From Chloroflexota bacterium (lineage in GTDB: Bacteria; Chloroflexota; Anaerolineae; Fen-1058), in NCBI GenBank assembly GCA_016219235.1, contig JACRBO010000564.1, positions 1 through 11,932 on the forward strand: a stretch of DNA of 11,932 bases, read 5' to 3'. A program made the translations under genes and the position numbers. Each line of letters begins with the position of its first letter. Positions within the stretch are counted from its first letter, which is position 1. Positions 1 through 7,622 of the stretch are shown in pieces. A model generated the notes under the pieces. It ran no database searches and was not told the origin of the DNA. It saw nothing but the letters and a program-made list of their open reading frames with translations.

Positions 1-1442
1 GCGATGTTGCGTTCACAGACTTGAATCAAGACTTCGGGGGTGAAGCTGCTGTCCCAGGTCAGAACAATATCCGCGGCGGCCCGAATGGCGTTGCGATACG
101 CGTGAATGGCATGCGGCAGCTGCCCGCGCTGTTGATAGATGTTGCCCAGATAGAAATAGGCGACGGCCGTCTTAGGCTCTAAATACAACGCGTGCTGAAA
201 CTGCGCCAGCGCCTCCTCGATTTCACCCTGCCGATAGCACAGGATGCCCAACAACAGATAGCTCGGTGCGTGCAAGGGATCGACCCTCAATAGCCGTCGC
301 AGTAAGTCGGCGGCCTCAACATCCAGGTCTTTCGCCGCATATAAGCGCGCCAGCGTAAAGCGGGCCGGCTTCGACTCCGGTTCAAGCGCCAGCCACTTTT
401 CGGTCAGGCGAATGGCGCCGGCCAGATCGCCGCCATCAATCAGCGCTTCGACGGATGACAGCGAAGGCGACGTCACGGCTGGTCGTTGAGCAACAACGGA
501 GGCCAGTGCGGGCGCTGGTGCGGGCGCCGATGGTCGGGGGCGCACCGGTAACAGTGTCGCAGTCTGCGGCGCACGCGGCGGCAGCGCCGGTCTGGCTTTC
601 AGCGGCTCCGCCAGGGGCGTCATCTCGCGTCGATAGACGTAGGCATCGTTAAACGAGATCGTCAAGAAACCTTCAGACATGCCGTAGAGCGTTTCAGAAT
701 AACCGAGAAACAAATAGCCGCCTTCGCGCAGCACGTCGCGGAGATGTGTGACGCAGCGACGAATTGCTTCCGGGCTGAAGTAGATGAGCACGTTCTCACA
801 GAAGACAAGGTCCATACGGCGAAATTCGTCCGGCACTGGACTGGCCTGAGTGAGATTGAATTGCGCGAACCGAACCATCGAGCGCAGATCACTATGCAAT
901 TGAAAGCGTTCGCCGCACGGATCAAAGTAGAGTGCGATTTGCTCGGAAGATAAGGTGCGCAGACGGCGTTTGTCAAACACACCTTGCCTGGCCACATCCA
1001 GCGCGCGCGTGCTGAGATCGGTTGCCAGAATCTCCACCTGCCAATCGGCGGGCAGACCCAGCCGGCGAATGGCGATCGCCAACGAATACGCTTCTTCCCC
1101 GGTGGCACAGGCCGCGCTCCAGAGTCGCAACGTGCGCTCAGGCGCGCGCAGCCGGACCAACTCGGGCAAAATGACTTCGGACAAGACCCGGAATTGACCC
1201 GCATGTCGAAAGAACGCCGTCTCGTGGACGGTGAGTTCCTCGGCCAGCTTCAGCCATTCAGTCTCGTCGTTGTGGAGGTGCGCCAGATAGGCCTGATCAT
1301 TCGACAGGTGCAAGGCATGGATGCGGTTGCTGAGCGCATTGGCCAGCGCGTTAGGCTGCTCCAGATTGAAGCGAAATCCGGCGCGGCGGGCCAGCAGTTC
1401 CGCCGCGCCGGCGAGCAGGCGAGGATCAGCTGACGTGGTCAT
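1..1442 (-). CDS. cheR: CheR-type chemoreceptor methyltransferase with C-terminal TPR repeats (partial, 3' end beyond left edge)
   Basis: SAM-dependent methyltransferase that would methylate glutamates of the chemoreceptor signalling domain in the cytoplasm. The frame is open from an ATG at 1442 to the window edge (480 codons visible, no stop). Residues 1-75 form a CheR_N-like helical region, followed by HETAFFR (about 73-79). The SAM-binding site reads WSAACATGEEAYSLAI (108-123) and ILATDLSTRALDVAR (138-152), then DLVFCENVLIYF (211-222), where most CheRs have CRN rather than CEN. A Pro/Ala-rich linker (about 275-325) leads to at least three TPR-like units (about 330-460), as in WspC and FrzF. 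The start overlaps the cheB stop by 17 bases, so translation is probably coupled; no clear Shine-Dalgarno is visible. The TPRs suggest protein partners beyond the receptor. The missing C-terminus is unknown. Confidence 0.93.
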   Translation of the reverse strand, partial: MTTSADPRLLAGAAELLARRAGFRFNLEQPNALANALSNRIHALHLSNDQAYLAHLHNDETEWLKLAEELTVHETAFFRHAGQFRVLSEVILPELVRLRAPERTLRLWSAACATGEEAYSLAIAIRRLGLPADWQVEILATDLSTRALDVARQGVFDKRRLRTLSSEQIALYFDPCGERFQLHSDLRSMVRFAQFNLTQASPVPDEFRRMDLVFCENVLIYFSPEAIRRCVTHLRDVLREGGYLFLGYSETLYGMSEGFLTISFNDAYVYRREMTPLAEPLKARPALPPRAPQTATLLPVRPRPSAPAPAPALASVVAQRPAVTSPSLSSVEALIDGGDLAGAIRLTEKWLALEPESKPARFTLARLYAAKDLDVEAADLLRRLLRVDPLHAPSYLLLGILCYRQGEIEEALAQFQHALYLEPKTAVAYFYLGNIYQQRGQLPHAIHAYRNAIRAAADIVLTWDSSFTPEVLIQVCERNI

Positions 1443-2454
1443 AGACGAAGCGAATGATATACGCGGCGATGTCTTGAAGCGGGAGTTCGGCATCGGCGAA
1501 TTGGCGCGCGGCTTGTGGCATGCCATATACCGCGCTCGTGGCCTGATCTTGGACGACGACGCGCCCGCCTCGCGCCTTGACGATCTCGGTCCCGGCTGCG
1601 CCGTCACGCCCCATGCCCGTCAACACCACGGCTAACAGGTCAGCGCCGCACACTTCGGCGGCCGATCGCAACGTCACATCGGCCGCCGGTCGGAGTGATG
1701 AATGCGCGTCGATACTTTGATCGAGCAGCAAGCGGCGACCGGGCGCTACGACCAGGTGCGCATTATCTGGGGCTACGCCAACCACCCCGGCTTGCAGCAC
1801 CTGATCGGCCTCGGCCAGCTGCACGGGCAGCAAGCAGTTGACGCTCAACCACTTTGCCATACCCGGTGCGAAGCCCGGGGCAATGTGTTGGACGATCAAC
1901 ACGGCGGCGGGCATATCAGCCGGCAACTGCGCCAATACTTGTGCCAGGGCGGGTGGCCCGCCTGCCGAAGAGACGATGATCACCACCGGCCCGGAGCCCC
2001 GCCCGCCGGTGGGGCGGTGGGTTGTTGGTCGTTGCGCCGTTGAATCGGCTGTCGATGGAACGAGGCGCGTTGAATGCGCGTGAGCAAGGGCGAGGCCCTT
2101 CACGCGATCCACGATCGGCCGCATCGCCGCCGGGTCATGATCGGGTTTGGTGAGCACGTCTAACGCGCCCGCCGCCAACATCCGAAAGATCAGCGTCTCG
2201 CGCTTGACGTCGGCGATGATCAAGATTGGCGTGGGCCGCCGCGCCATGATTTGCTCCACCGTTTGAAAGCTATCCAGGCCGGGCATGTTTACATCCAGTG
2301 TGACGAGGTCCGGCTCCAGACGAGTGACCAGCTCCACCGCTTCCGAGCCGTTGGCTGCCTGGCCCACCACTCGAATGTCCGCGTCGCTTTCGAGCGCGGT
2401 CTTCAACGCTGAGCGGAAAATGGCTGAGTCATCGACAATGAGTACCCGAATCAT
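1426..2454 (-). CDS. cheB: CheB-type receiver/methylesterase
   Basis: Receptor glutamate methylesterase/deamidase opposing CheR, activated by phosphotransfer from CheA. Positions below count from the possible GTG start at 2469 (347 aa). The receiver domain (8-125) has D13/D14, phosphoacceptor D59 in TLDVNMP and K108. The usual Ser/Thr after beta-4 is replaced by Ala (A86), and the usual DG after the MP motif reads DS. After a Ser/Thr/Pro linker (about 130-160), the methylesterase domain carries the full triad: S168 in SSAGG, H195 in VQHIAPG and D289 in GMGRDG. I prefer the ATG at 2454 because it gives a standard MIRVLIVDDS start. The GTG at 2469 has a CAGG five bases upstream, lying inside a palindrome. 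The 3' end overlaps cheR by 17 bases. Catalysis should be intact; receiver control may be altered. Confidence 0.95.
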   Translation of the reverse strand: MIRVLIVDDSAIFRSALKTALESDADIRVVGQAANGSEAVELVTRLEPDLVTLDVNMPGLDSFQTVEQIMARRPTPILIIADVKRETLIFRMLAAGALDVLTKPDHDPAAMRPIVDRVKGLALAHAHSTRLVPSTADSTAQRPTTHRPTGGRGSGPVVIIVSSAGGPPALAQVLAQLPADMPAAVLIVQHIAPGFAPGMAKWLSVNCLLPVQLAEADQVLQAGVVGVAPDNAHLVVAPGRRLLLDQSIDAHSSLRPAADVTLRSAAEVCGADLLAVVLTGMGRDGAAGTEIVKARGGRVVVQDQATSAVYGMPQAARQFADAELPLQDIAAYIIRFVYDHVS

Positions 2455-2471
2455 AGAAGTATCGATCACTT

Positions 2472-2504
2472 AAACCTGACGGGTCTTGAAGACCCGTCAG
2501 GTTT
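2472..2504. repeat. Perfect palindrome in the cheA-cheB gap
   Basis: The left arm AAACCTGACGGGTCTT (2472-2487) and right arm AAGACCCGTCAGGTTT (2489-2504) are exact reverse complements around a single G. RNA could form a 13-14 bp stem with a small loop. It fills almost all of the space between the cheA stop (2507-2509) and the possible cheB GTG start (2469). No T-run follows it on the minus strand, so it is not a typical intrinsic terminator. It could be a transcript-stabilising or attenuating hairpin, or a mobile or dispersed intergenic palindrome. No second copy occurs in this window. Confidence 0.9.
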
Positions 2505-2506
2505 GA

Positions 2507-4708
2507 TTACGGGAGCAGCCGTTCGATCGTCTCCAACAGGGTTGACTGATCGAACACGCTCTTGATCAAATAAGCCTGCGCGCCAGCCGCCAATCCACGG
2601 CGTTTTTCGCGCTCTTGTTCGAGGCTGGTCACGATGATGACGGGCACGGCGGCAAAACGCGCGTCGGCCCGAATGGCTTCCGTCAATTCAAAGCCCGTCA
2701 TGTTGGGCATCTCCACGTCGGTAATGACCAGGGCGTAGCTGCCGGTCTGCAGTTTGCGCCAACCATCCGCGCCATCCACCGCGGTGTCAACCGCATAGCC
2801 CGAAGCCAGCAAGATATTGCGTTCAAGTTCGCGCGTCGTCGCCGCATCGTCCACTACCAGGAGGCGGCGTGAGGGTGCGGCGGACTCAACTCTGGCCGGG
2901 GCATGACGCACGACACCCCGCGCGGCGCGCACACACGCGAACGGGTCGAGCACGAACACGACCTTCCCATCGGGCAGTAGCGTCGCGCCGGCGGCCATCT
3001 CCGCCCGACCGAGCAGCTGGCCCAACGGCTTGAGGACCACTTCGCGTTCGTCGATGACCGCATCCACTGCCAGGGCAGTGTGTTGATCGGCCGCGGTCAT
3101 CACGAGGGCGGGGCAATCGGCCGGCTCGATCGTCGAATCGCCGAGCAGACGGCTCAGGCGAAAGAGCGGAATGATGTGATCCTCAAACAGGAGATGCTCA
3201 CGCCCGGCCGACGATTGAATCTCAGCGGGCGACAGGCGAATGATGCGCTCGATCGCGCCCGCCGGGATGGCATAGGTGCGGTCACTCACTTTGACGAGCA
3301 GGGCATGCGCGAGCGTAACCGTCAGCGGCAAGACAAAGGTGAAGCGCGTCCCCACGCCCGGCTGTGTCCATAGCTCGACTGAGCCGCCCAGTCTGGCAAT
3401 CGACGCTTTGACCACTTCCATGCCCACGCCGCGACCCGACGTGGACGTGATAAAACTCGCTGTTGAAAAGCCAGGCAGATAGATCAATTCGAGCGCGGCC
3501 GTGTCGTCAAGCGCCGCGGCTTCGGCCGCCGTGATCAGGTTCTTGCGGACGGCGGCCTCGCGCAATTTGCCTGGCGACAAACCGCGCCCATCGTCGCTGA
3601 TTTCAAGGCGCACCCGCTCACCCTGTCGATACGCGCGCACTTTGATCTGACCGACGGCGGGCTTGCCGGCCCCCGTGCGCGCGGTGGGCGCTTCGACGCC
3701 ATGATCGACGGCGTTGCGAATCACGTGCATGACTGGTTCGCTCAGCGCTTGAGTAATGCGGCGATCGAGCTCGGTCGTTTCGCCCTCCAGCGTGAATTCA
3801 ATCGGTTTGTTGTGTTCGCGCGCCAGATCGCGCACCAATCGCGGCAGGCTGGCAAAGACGGTGCTTAACGGCAACAGCCGCAGCGTCATGACTTCTTCTT
3901 CGAGCCGTTTGGTCGTCGACGCCAAAACGCGCAGGCTGTCGGCGAGCTCCGCCCGTCCGATCTCGATCTGATCGAGTGACGCGTGGTCGGGCGGCCGGGC
4001 GGCATCGCGCGGCCGGGCCATGAGGGCCAGGTTGGTCCGATCGAGTTCTTCAGCGCGCTGCACGCCCATCATCATTTCGCCCGTCAGACGCATTAGCTCA
4101 TCAAGCCGGCTCACGGCCACGCGCACGGTCTCATCCGCCGCGACGGGCGCATGACCGGGTTCAATGGCCGGCAGCGCGAGCGCGGTGGGGGTCACTTCTG
4201 TGACGGGCGCGACTGCCGCGACGATGGGCGTGTCGTCAATGGCAGGGAGTGATTCAGCGGGTTCGAAGGTGAACGGTGGAAGATCATCGCCCGAACCAGA
4301 TGTTTCCGCCGGCGGTTCATCGGCCGGCAGCAGGCCGTGCAATCGGGCGATCAGCTCGTCGGCGCCTGCGGAATAATCGGCTGGTTGATCGAGCATGCGG
4401 CGCAGTTGGTCGACGGCGCGCAGCAATTGATCGATCAGCGGCGCGGCGACGGCCAGGCGCTTGTCGCGCAGCTCGCCCAACACGTCTTCCAGCGCATGCG
4501 CCACACGCCCCACCCCCTCGTAGCCCAACATGCGCGACGAGCCTTTGATCGTGTGCGCCGATCGAAAGAGCGTGTTAATTGTTTCGGCGCGGCTGTCGTT
4601 GTCGGGCGCGGCCTCAAGCGACAACAGACCGGTCTCCAGGGTGGCGAGATGTTCGCGCGCCTCGGCCAGGAATTCAGGAATGAGGAATGAAAAATCAAGA
4701 TCGTCCAT
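2507..4708 (-). CDS. cheA: CheA-type histidine kinase fused to a C-terminal receiver
   Basis: Central cytoplasmic kinase of the cluster, 733 aa. The order is HPt/P1 (about 5-125) with phospho-site H52 in SAHTIKGSS; a low-complexity Pro/Ala/Glu linker (about 127-190) where P2 would normally be; the P3 dimerisation helices (about 195-290); and the P4 ATPase. P4 shows the N box HVIRNAVDHG (N332), G1 DDGRG (372-376) and G2 GRGVG (425-429). A P5 CheW-like domain (about 465-600) follows, then a receiver (615-733) with D620/D621, phosphoacceptor D664 in ITDVEMP, T694 and K716. All catalytic residues are present. The lack of P2 and the fused receiver match WspE and FrzE rather than E. coli CheA. The receiver may be a phosphate sink or an output domain. 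It starts 29 bases after the upstream cheW-like gene; no strong ribosome site is visible. Confidence 0.97.
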   Translation of the reverse strand: MDDLDFSFLIPEFLAEAREHLATLETGLLSLEAAPDNDSRAETINTLFRSAHTIKGSSRMLGYEGVGRVAHALEDVLGELRDKRLAVAAPLIDQLLRAVDQLRRMLDQPADYSAGADELIARLHGLLPADEPPAETSGSGDDLPPFTFEPAESLPAIDDTPIVAAVAPVTEVTPTALALPAIEPGHAPVAADETVRVAVSRLDELMRLTGEMMMGVQRAEELDRTNLALMARPRDAARPPDHASLDQIEIGRAELADSLRVLASTTKRLEEEVMTLRLLPLSTVFASLPRLVRDLAREHNKPIEFTLEGETTELDRRITQALSEPVMHVIRNAVDHGVEAPTARTGAGKPAVGQIKVRAYRQGERVRLEISDDGRGLSPGKLREAAVRKNLITAAEAAALDDTAALELIYLPGFSTASFITSTSGRGVGMEVVKASIARLGGSVELWTQPGVGTRFTFVLPLTVTLAHALLVKVSDRTYAIPAGAIERIIRLSPAEIQSSAGREHLLFEDHIIPLFRLSRLLGDSTIEPADCPALVMTAADQHTALAVDAVIDEREVVLKPLGQLLGRAEMAAGATLLPDGKVVFVLDPFACVRAARGVVRHAPARVESAAPSRRLLVVDDAATTRELERNILLASGYAVDTAVDGADGWRKLQTGSYALVITDVEMPNMTGFELTEAIRADARFAAVPVIIVTSLEQEREKRRGLAAGAQAYLIKSVFDQSTLLETIERLLP

Positions 4709-4737
4709 GAGTGGTCAGCCGCCGCCTGTGCGACTCT

Positions 4738-5139
4738 TCAGTGCTGGTTAAGTGGCGGACACGCGATCTGATCCAGATCGACGAGCAGGATCAAATCGCC
4801 CTCATAAAAGGCTGCCCCCCACACGACTCGCGCGGTATGCTGCGCCAGCAATGCAGGCAAGCGACGCACTGAATGGATGGGCAAGGTACTCAATTCCAGG
4901 ATCGACTCAACCGCCCAGCCGATGCCATTGCGGGTCCACAGAATATGAGTCGCCCGCCGATCAACCACATCGGATGAAGCATAGCCTAAACCAAGCGCGA
5001 GCGGCCACCAGGTTGTTTTATCTTCAAGCGAATCGGCTGCCGACGCGGCGAGTCTTTCGATTTGAATGGCCGGCACGCCAAAGATCTGCTGAACGGCCAT
5101 CACGAGGAGAACGGTCAACGTCTTGTTGTCGCTGTCCAT
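4738..5139 (-). CDS. Divergent CheW-like coupling protein
   Basis: A 133-aa protein with a degenerate CheW fold. The start of the first subdomain is recognisable at QQIFGVPAIQIERL (17-30), resembling the CheW 'YgvPv..V.ei' strand. The end, VVWGAAFYEGDLILLVDLDQI (105-125), resembles the closing CheW strands. The NLRG-type loop of the neighbouring CheW is absent, and two adjacent tryptophans (44-45) occur in the middle. It would scaffold receptor and CheA, or compete for those sites, like the second CheW proteins of Frz and Wsp systems. Its ATG shares one base with the upstream cheW stop (TAATG), indicating translational coupling. Assignment rests on context plus weak motif similarity. Confidence 0.8.
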   Translation of the reverse strand: MDSDNKTLTVLLVMAVQQIFGVPAIQIERLAASAADSLEDKTTWWPLALGLGYASSDVVDRRATHILWTRNGIGWAVESILELSTLPIHSVRRLPALLAQHTARVVWGAAFYEGDLILLVDLDQIACPPLNQH

Positions 5140-5627
5140 TACTGATCGGCCAGGGCGCGCAGGGCGCTATTCAAGTCGATCAGGCTGACCAGCTGACCAT
5201 CTGGCAAGACCGCCTGCCCCAGAATCAGCCCGGCTGTTCCGGCAGATCGATCGAGGGTGGTGATCTCGAAAATGTCGCCAATCGCATCGACCAGTAAACC
5301 GACCCGTTCGGCCTGGTGCGTAACGAGGATAAGGCGTGAAGCGGCGGTCGGGCGACCAGGCTCCAGGTCGAGCAGCGGACGCAGATCGGCCACCGTCAAT
5401 ACCTCACCGCGTAGATTCATCGCGCCTAAGAGCGTGGGCGGCAAACCGGCCATAGGGGTAATGGGGCTGACTTTGGCGATTTCGCGCACTTCGTCAACTG
5501 GCAACGCGTAGCGATCTTTACCCCAGGCGAAGGTGATAACAGGCAACGCCGGACTTCCGGCAGCGATTGTCTGTGCGACGGCTGCCCGTTCGGCTTGAAC
5601 CAGTATCTGCCCGGCGTTGAAGGTCAT
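5139..5627 (-). CDS. cheW: CheW chemotaxis coupling protein
   Basis: A 162-aa CheW adaptor that links the receptor to the CheA P5 domain. After a short N-terminal extension (1-28), the CheW domain shows ITFAWGKDRYALPVDEVREI (31-50), LLGAMNLRGEVLTVADLRPL (66-85, with the diagnostic NLRG loop), a VGLLVDAIGDI strand (109-119) and a closing LPDGQLVSLIDLNSAL (141-156). It is the first gene of the minus-strand operon. The ATG at 5627 has an AAGG very close and a CAGG farther upstream as candidate ribosome sites. A candidate promoter lies about 30 bases upstream. The stop overlaps the start of the next cheW-like gene by one base. Confidence 0.95.
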   Translation of the reverse strand: MTFNAGQILVQAERAAVAQTIAAGSPALPVITFAWGKDRYALPVDEVREIAKVSPITPMAGLPPTLLGAMNLRGEVLTVADLRPLLDLEPGRPTAASRLILVTHQAERVGLLVDAIGDIFEITTLDRSAGTAGLILGQAVLPDGQLVSLIDLNSALRALADQ

Positions 5628-5656
5628 AGCCTTAGCCTGATAAACCAGATAGAATG

Positions 5657-5685
5657 ATAATAACCTGAAAAATAGAAAAGTACAA
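5657..5685 (-). promoter_or_regulatory. Candidate sigma70-type promoter for the che operon
   Basis: On the minus strand, a -35-like TTGTAC (5680-5685) and a -10 TATTAT (5657-5662, one mismatch from consensus) are separated by 17 bases of AT-rich sequence. Transcription would start near 5650, about 23 bases before the cheW ATG. The -35 match is only three of six, so this is a prediction. Confidence 0.5.
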
Positions 5686-5728
5686 TTGACTTCAATCGAA
5701 GGCGTAAGCCAAATCAGCGTCGATTAAA

Positions 5729-5757
5729 TTGACTCGCGTCCGACAATCAGATAGAAT
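5729..5757 (+). promoter_or_regulatory. Strong candidate sigma70-type promoter for the MCP gene
   Basis: TTGACT (5729-5734) and TAGAAT (5752-5757) each differ from consensus by one base and are separated by exactly 17 bases. Transcription would begin near 5764, leaving a leader of about 95 bases before the MCP start. Confidence 0.7.
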
Positions 5758-5858
5758 GATGGCATATTCCATTGGATGCAACCCTGTGGACGATCGCGCC
5801 CTTGCCGCAGGCTACAGCCCGGTCGATTGAGAGGTCGTTGACCGCCAGGAGGACTACC

Positions 5859-7622
5859 ATGTTGCGTCGAGTCCGGCACCAGATTGCGAGTAGTCTGCAA
5901 CAGAAGACCGTGCTGCTCATCATGGGCGTCATGGTGGTCTTGCTGACGATCTTTACCGTCTATGATGTGCAGGCGCAGCGCGGCTCGTTGGACGAGGCCC
6001 TGCTGGTTAAAGGCAAGGGTCTGGCCTGGAGCGGTGCAGCCGCCGTGGGCCATGTGCTTGAAGATGCCATTGCTACGGGCCGTTTAACCGAGGCGCAGGT
6101 CTTTGACACGAACTATCAACCCATCCCCGGTACGAATCCGCAAAAATATCACACGGCGTTCGATGGTTTTACCGACGCCAATATCCTGGGCATTGAAGAC
6201 GCTTACCTCAATGCCGATCAAGATACGCTCTTCGCCGTGGCCGTCGATGTGAACGGGTATCTGCCCACCCATAACACACGTTATACCAAACCGCTCACTG
6301 GCGACTCTCAAGCCGATCTGGCGGGCAACCGAACCAAACGCCTCTTTAATGATCCAGTCGGTCTGGCCGCCGCTAAAAATACGGAATCTTTTTTACGCCA
6401 GATCTACAATCGGGATACAGGCGAGATAGCCTGGGATATTTCGGCGCCGATCGACGTGAACGGCCAACATTGGGGCGGCTTCCGCGTGGGCATCTCGCTG
6501 GAGAAAGTGGATGCCAATCTGGCGGCCACGACTGGACGGATTGTCATCGCCGCGTTGTTGCTGATCGCCGTCATCGGCGTCGCGGCCTTCCTCATTGCCG
6601 GCTCAATCAGCCGGCCAGTCATCGCTTTGAGCCAAAAGGCGGCCCAACTGGCCGAGGGCAATCTGACCGTGCAGGCCGATACCCGATCCACCGACGAGAT
6701 CGGCACGCTGGCCCGCACGTTCAATCGGATGGCGGTTAATTTGCGAGGCTTGATCGGCTCGTTGGATAAGACCATCGGCGTCTTGTCGTCGTCCGCGAGC
6801 GAGCTCACCGGGCAGGCCCAGAGTCAGGCGGCGGGCGCCATCGAACAGGCCGCGGCCGTGACCGAAGTTACGGCGACGATTGAGGAACTCAGCCGGACGG
6901 CGCAGCAGATCGCCGAGTTTGCCGATCACATCGCGCAAACGACCGGTCAGAATCTTCAAAGCGGTGAAGTGGCTCAAACCACGGTGGATAATGCGGCGGC
7001 TGGAATGGCTACGCTTCAGCGGAAAGTTGAGACACTGGCCGATCGGATTCAAGCGCTGGGCGAAAAGGCGCAGCAGATCGGCGTGATCGTCAACATCATC
7101 AACGAGTTTGCGGGCGACACCCATTTGCTGGCCCTGAATGCGGCGATTGAAGCGGCGGGGGCCGGCGAGCATGGCAAGCGTTTCGGCGTCGTCGCGGCCG
7201 AGGTTAAGCGTTTATCCGATCGTGTGGTGCAGGCCACTACGGAGATCCGTACTTTGATTAGCGATGTCCAGGCGGCTACCAATTCGGCGGTGATGGCCGC
7301 CGGTGACAGCGCCCGTGAGGCGGAACACGGTTCCACGCTCGCCGGTCAGTCGGGCCTCGCCATCACTCAGATGTTGGAACAAATGCGGGTCACGGCTGAG
7401 CTAGCCCACGGGATTTCGCTGGCGACCCAGCAACAGGTTCAGGCCAGTGAACAGGTGGCTCGCACCATGCACGATGTCTCGGTTGTCGCTCAGCAGGCGG
7501 CGACGAGTGGTCAGCAATCGGCGACCGCAGCCGAACGGTTAACGCTCACCGCGCAGACCCTGACGACGCTGGTCGGCACCCAGCACGTGGAAGATACACT
7601 TACACCCCCAGCAAGCGTTTGA
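5859..7622 (+). CDS. Methyl-accepting chemotaxis protein, membrane-bound, Cache-like sensor
   Basis: Chemoreceptor of 587 aa that would signal to the adjacent CheA/CheW. I chose the ATG at 5859 because AGGAGG (5847-5852) sits six bases upstream; an upstream in-frame extension to 5772 lacks this support. TM1 is at about 17-34. The extracytoplasmic sensor (about 38-225) has the motifs KYHTAFDGF, DVNGYLPTHN, NRTKRLFNDPVGLAA and DTGEIAWDISAPIDVNGQHWG, which recur in Cache-like MCP sensors; the ligand is unknown. TM2 is at about 228-249, HAMP at about 250-302 and the coiled-coil signalling domain at 303-575. The hairpin tip reads THLLALNAAIEAAGAGEHGK (421-440) instead of the common TNLLALNAAIEAARAGE. 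There is no C-terminal NWETF-like CheR tether. The gene is divergent from the che operon and shares its control region. Confidence 0.95.
   Translation: MLRRVRHQIASSLQQKTVLLIMGVMVVLLTIFTVYDVQAQRGSLDEALLVKGKGLAWSGAAAVGHVLEDAIATGRLTEAQVFDTNYQPIPGTNPQKYHTAFDGFTDANILGIEDAYLNADQDTLFAVAVDVNGYLPTHNTRYTKPLTGDSQADLAGNRTKRLFNDPVGLAAAKNTESFLRQIYNRDTGEIAWDISAPIDVNGQHWGGFRVGISLEKVDANLAATTGRIVIAALLLIAVIGVAAFLIAGSISRPVIALSQKAAQLAEGNLTVQADTRSTDEIGTLARTFNRMAVNLRGLIGSLDKTIGVLSSSASELTGQAQSQAAGAIEQAAAVTEVTATIEELSRTAQQIAEFADHIAQTTGQNLQSGEVAQTTVDNAAAGMATLQRKVETLADRIQALGEKAQQIGVIVNIINEFAGDTHLLALNAAIEAAGAGEHGKRFGVVAAEVKRLSDRVVQATTEIRTLISDVQAATNSAVMAAGDSAREAEHGSTLAGQSGLAITQMLEQMRVTAELAHGISLATQQQVQASEQVARTMHDVSVVAQQAATSGQQSATAAERLTLTAQTLTTLVGTQHVEDTLTPPASV

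Larger units (their letters stand above)
5646..5760. repeat. Pair of 13-base direct repeats in the divergent promoter region
   Basis: CAGATAGAATGAT occurs at 5646-5658 and again at 5748-5760, 102 bases apart start to start. The first copy lies at the predicted start of the che transcript and touches its -10. The second contains the predicted -10 of the MCP promoter. An 8-base AATTGACT is also duplicated (5684-5691 and 5727-5734). The repeats could be operator sites or a small local duplication. Confidence 0.7.

Noticed and set aside
662..1204. 180-residue minus-strand frame overlapping cheR
   Set aside because: It is a shifted frame of cheR; the cheR frame carries the methyltransferase motifs and runs open to the window edge.
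2472..2504. Palindrome read as an intrinsic terminator of cheA
   Set aside because: No T-run follows on the minus strand, and cheB/cheR lie immediately downstream with no promoter space.
5772..5858. 29-residue N-terminal extension of the MCP
   Set aside because: The start at 5859 has a perfect AGGAGG at ideal spacing, and the extension is outside the membrane-anchor pattern and close to the predicted transcript start.
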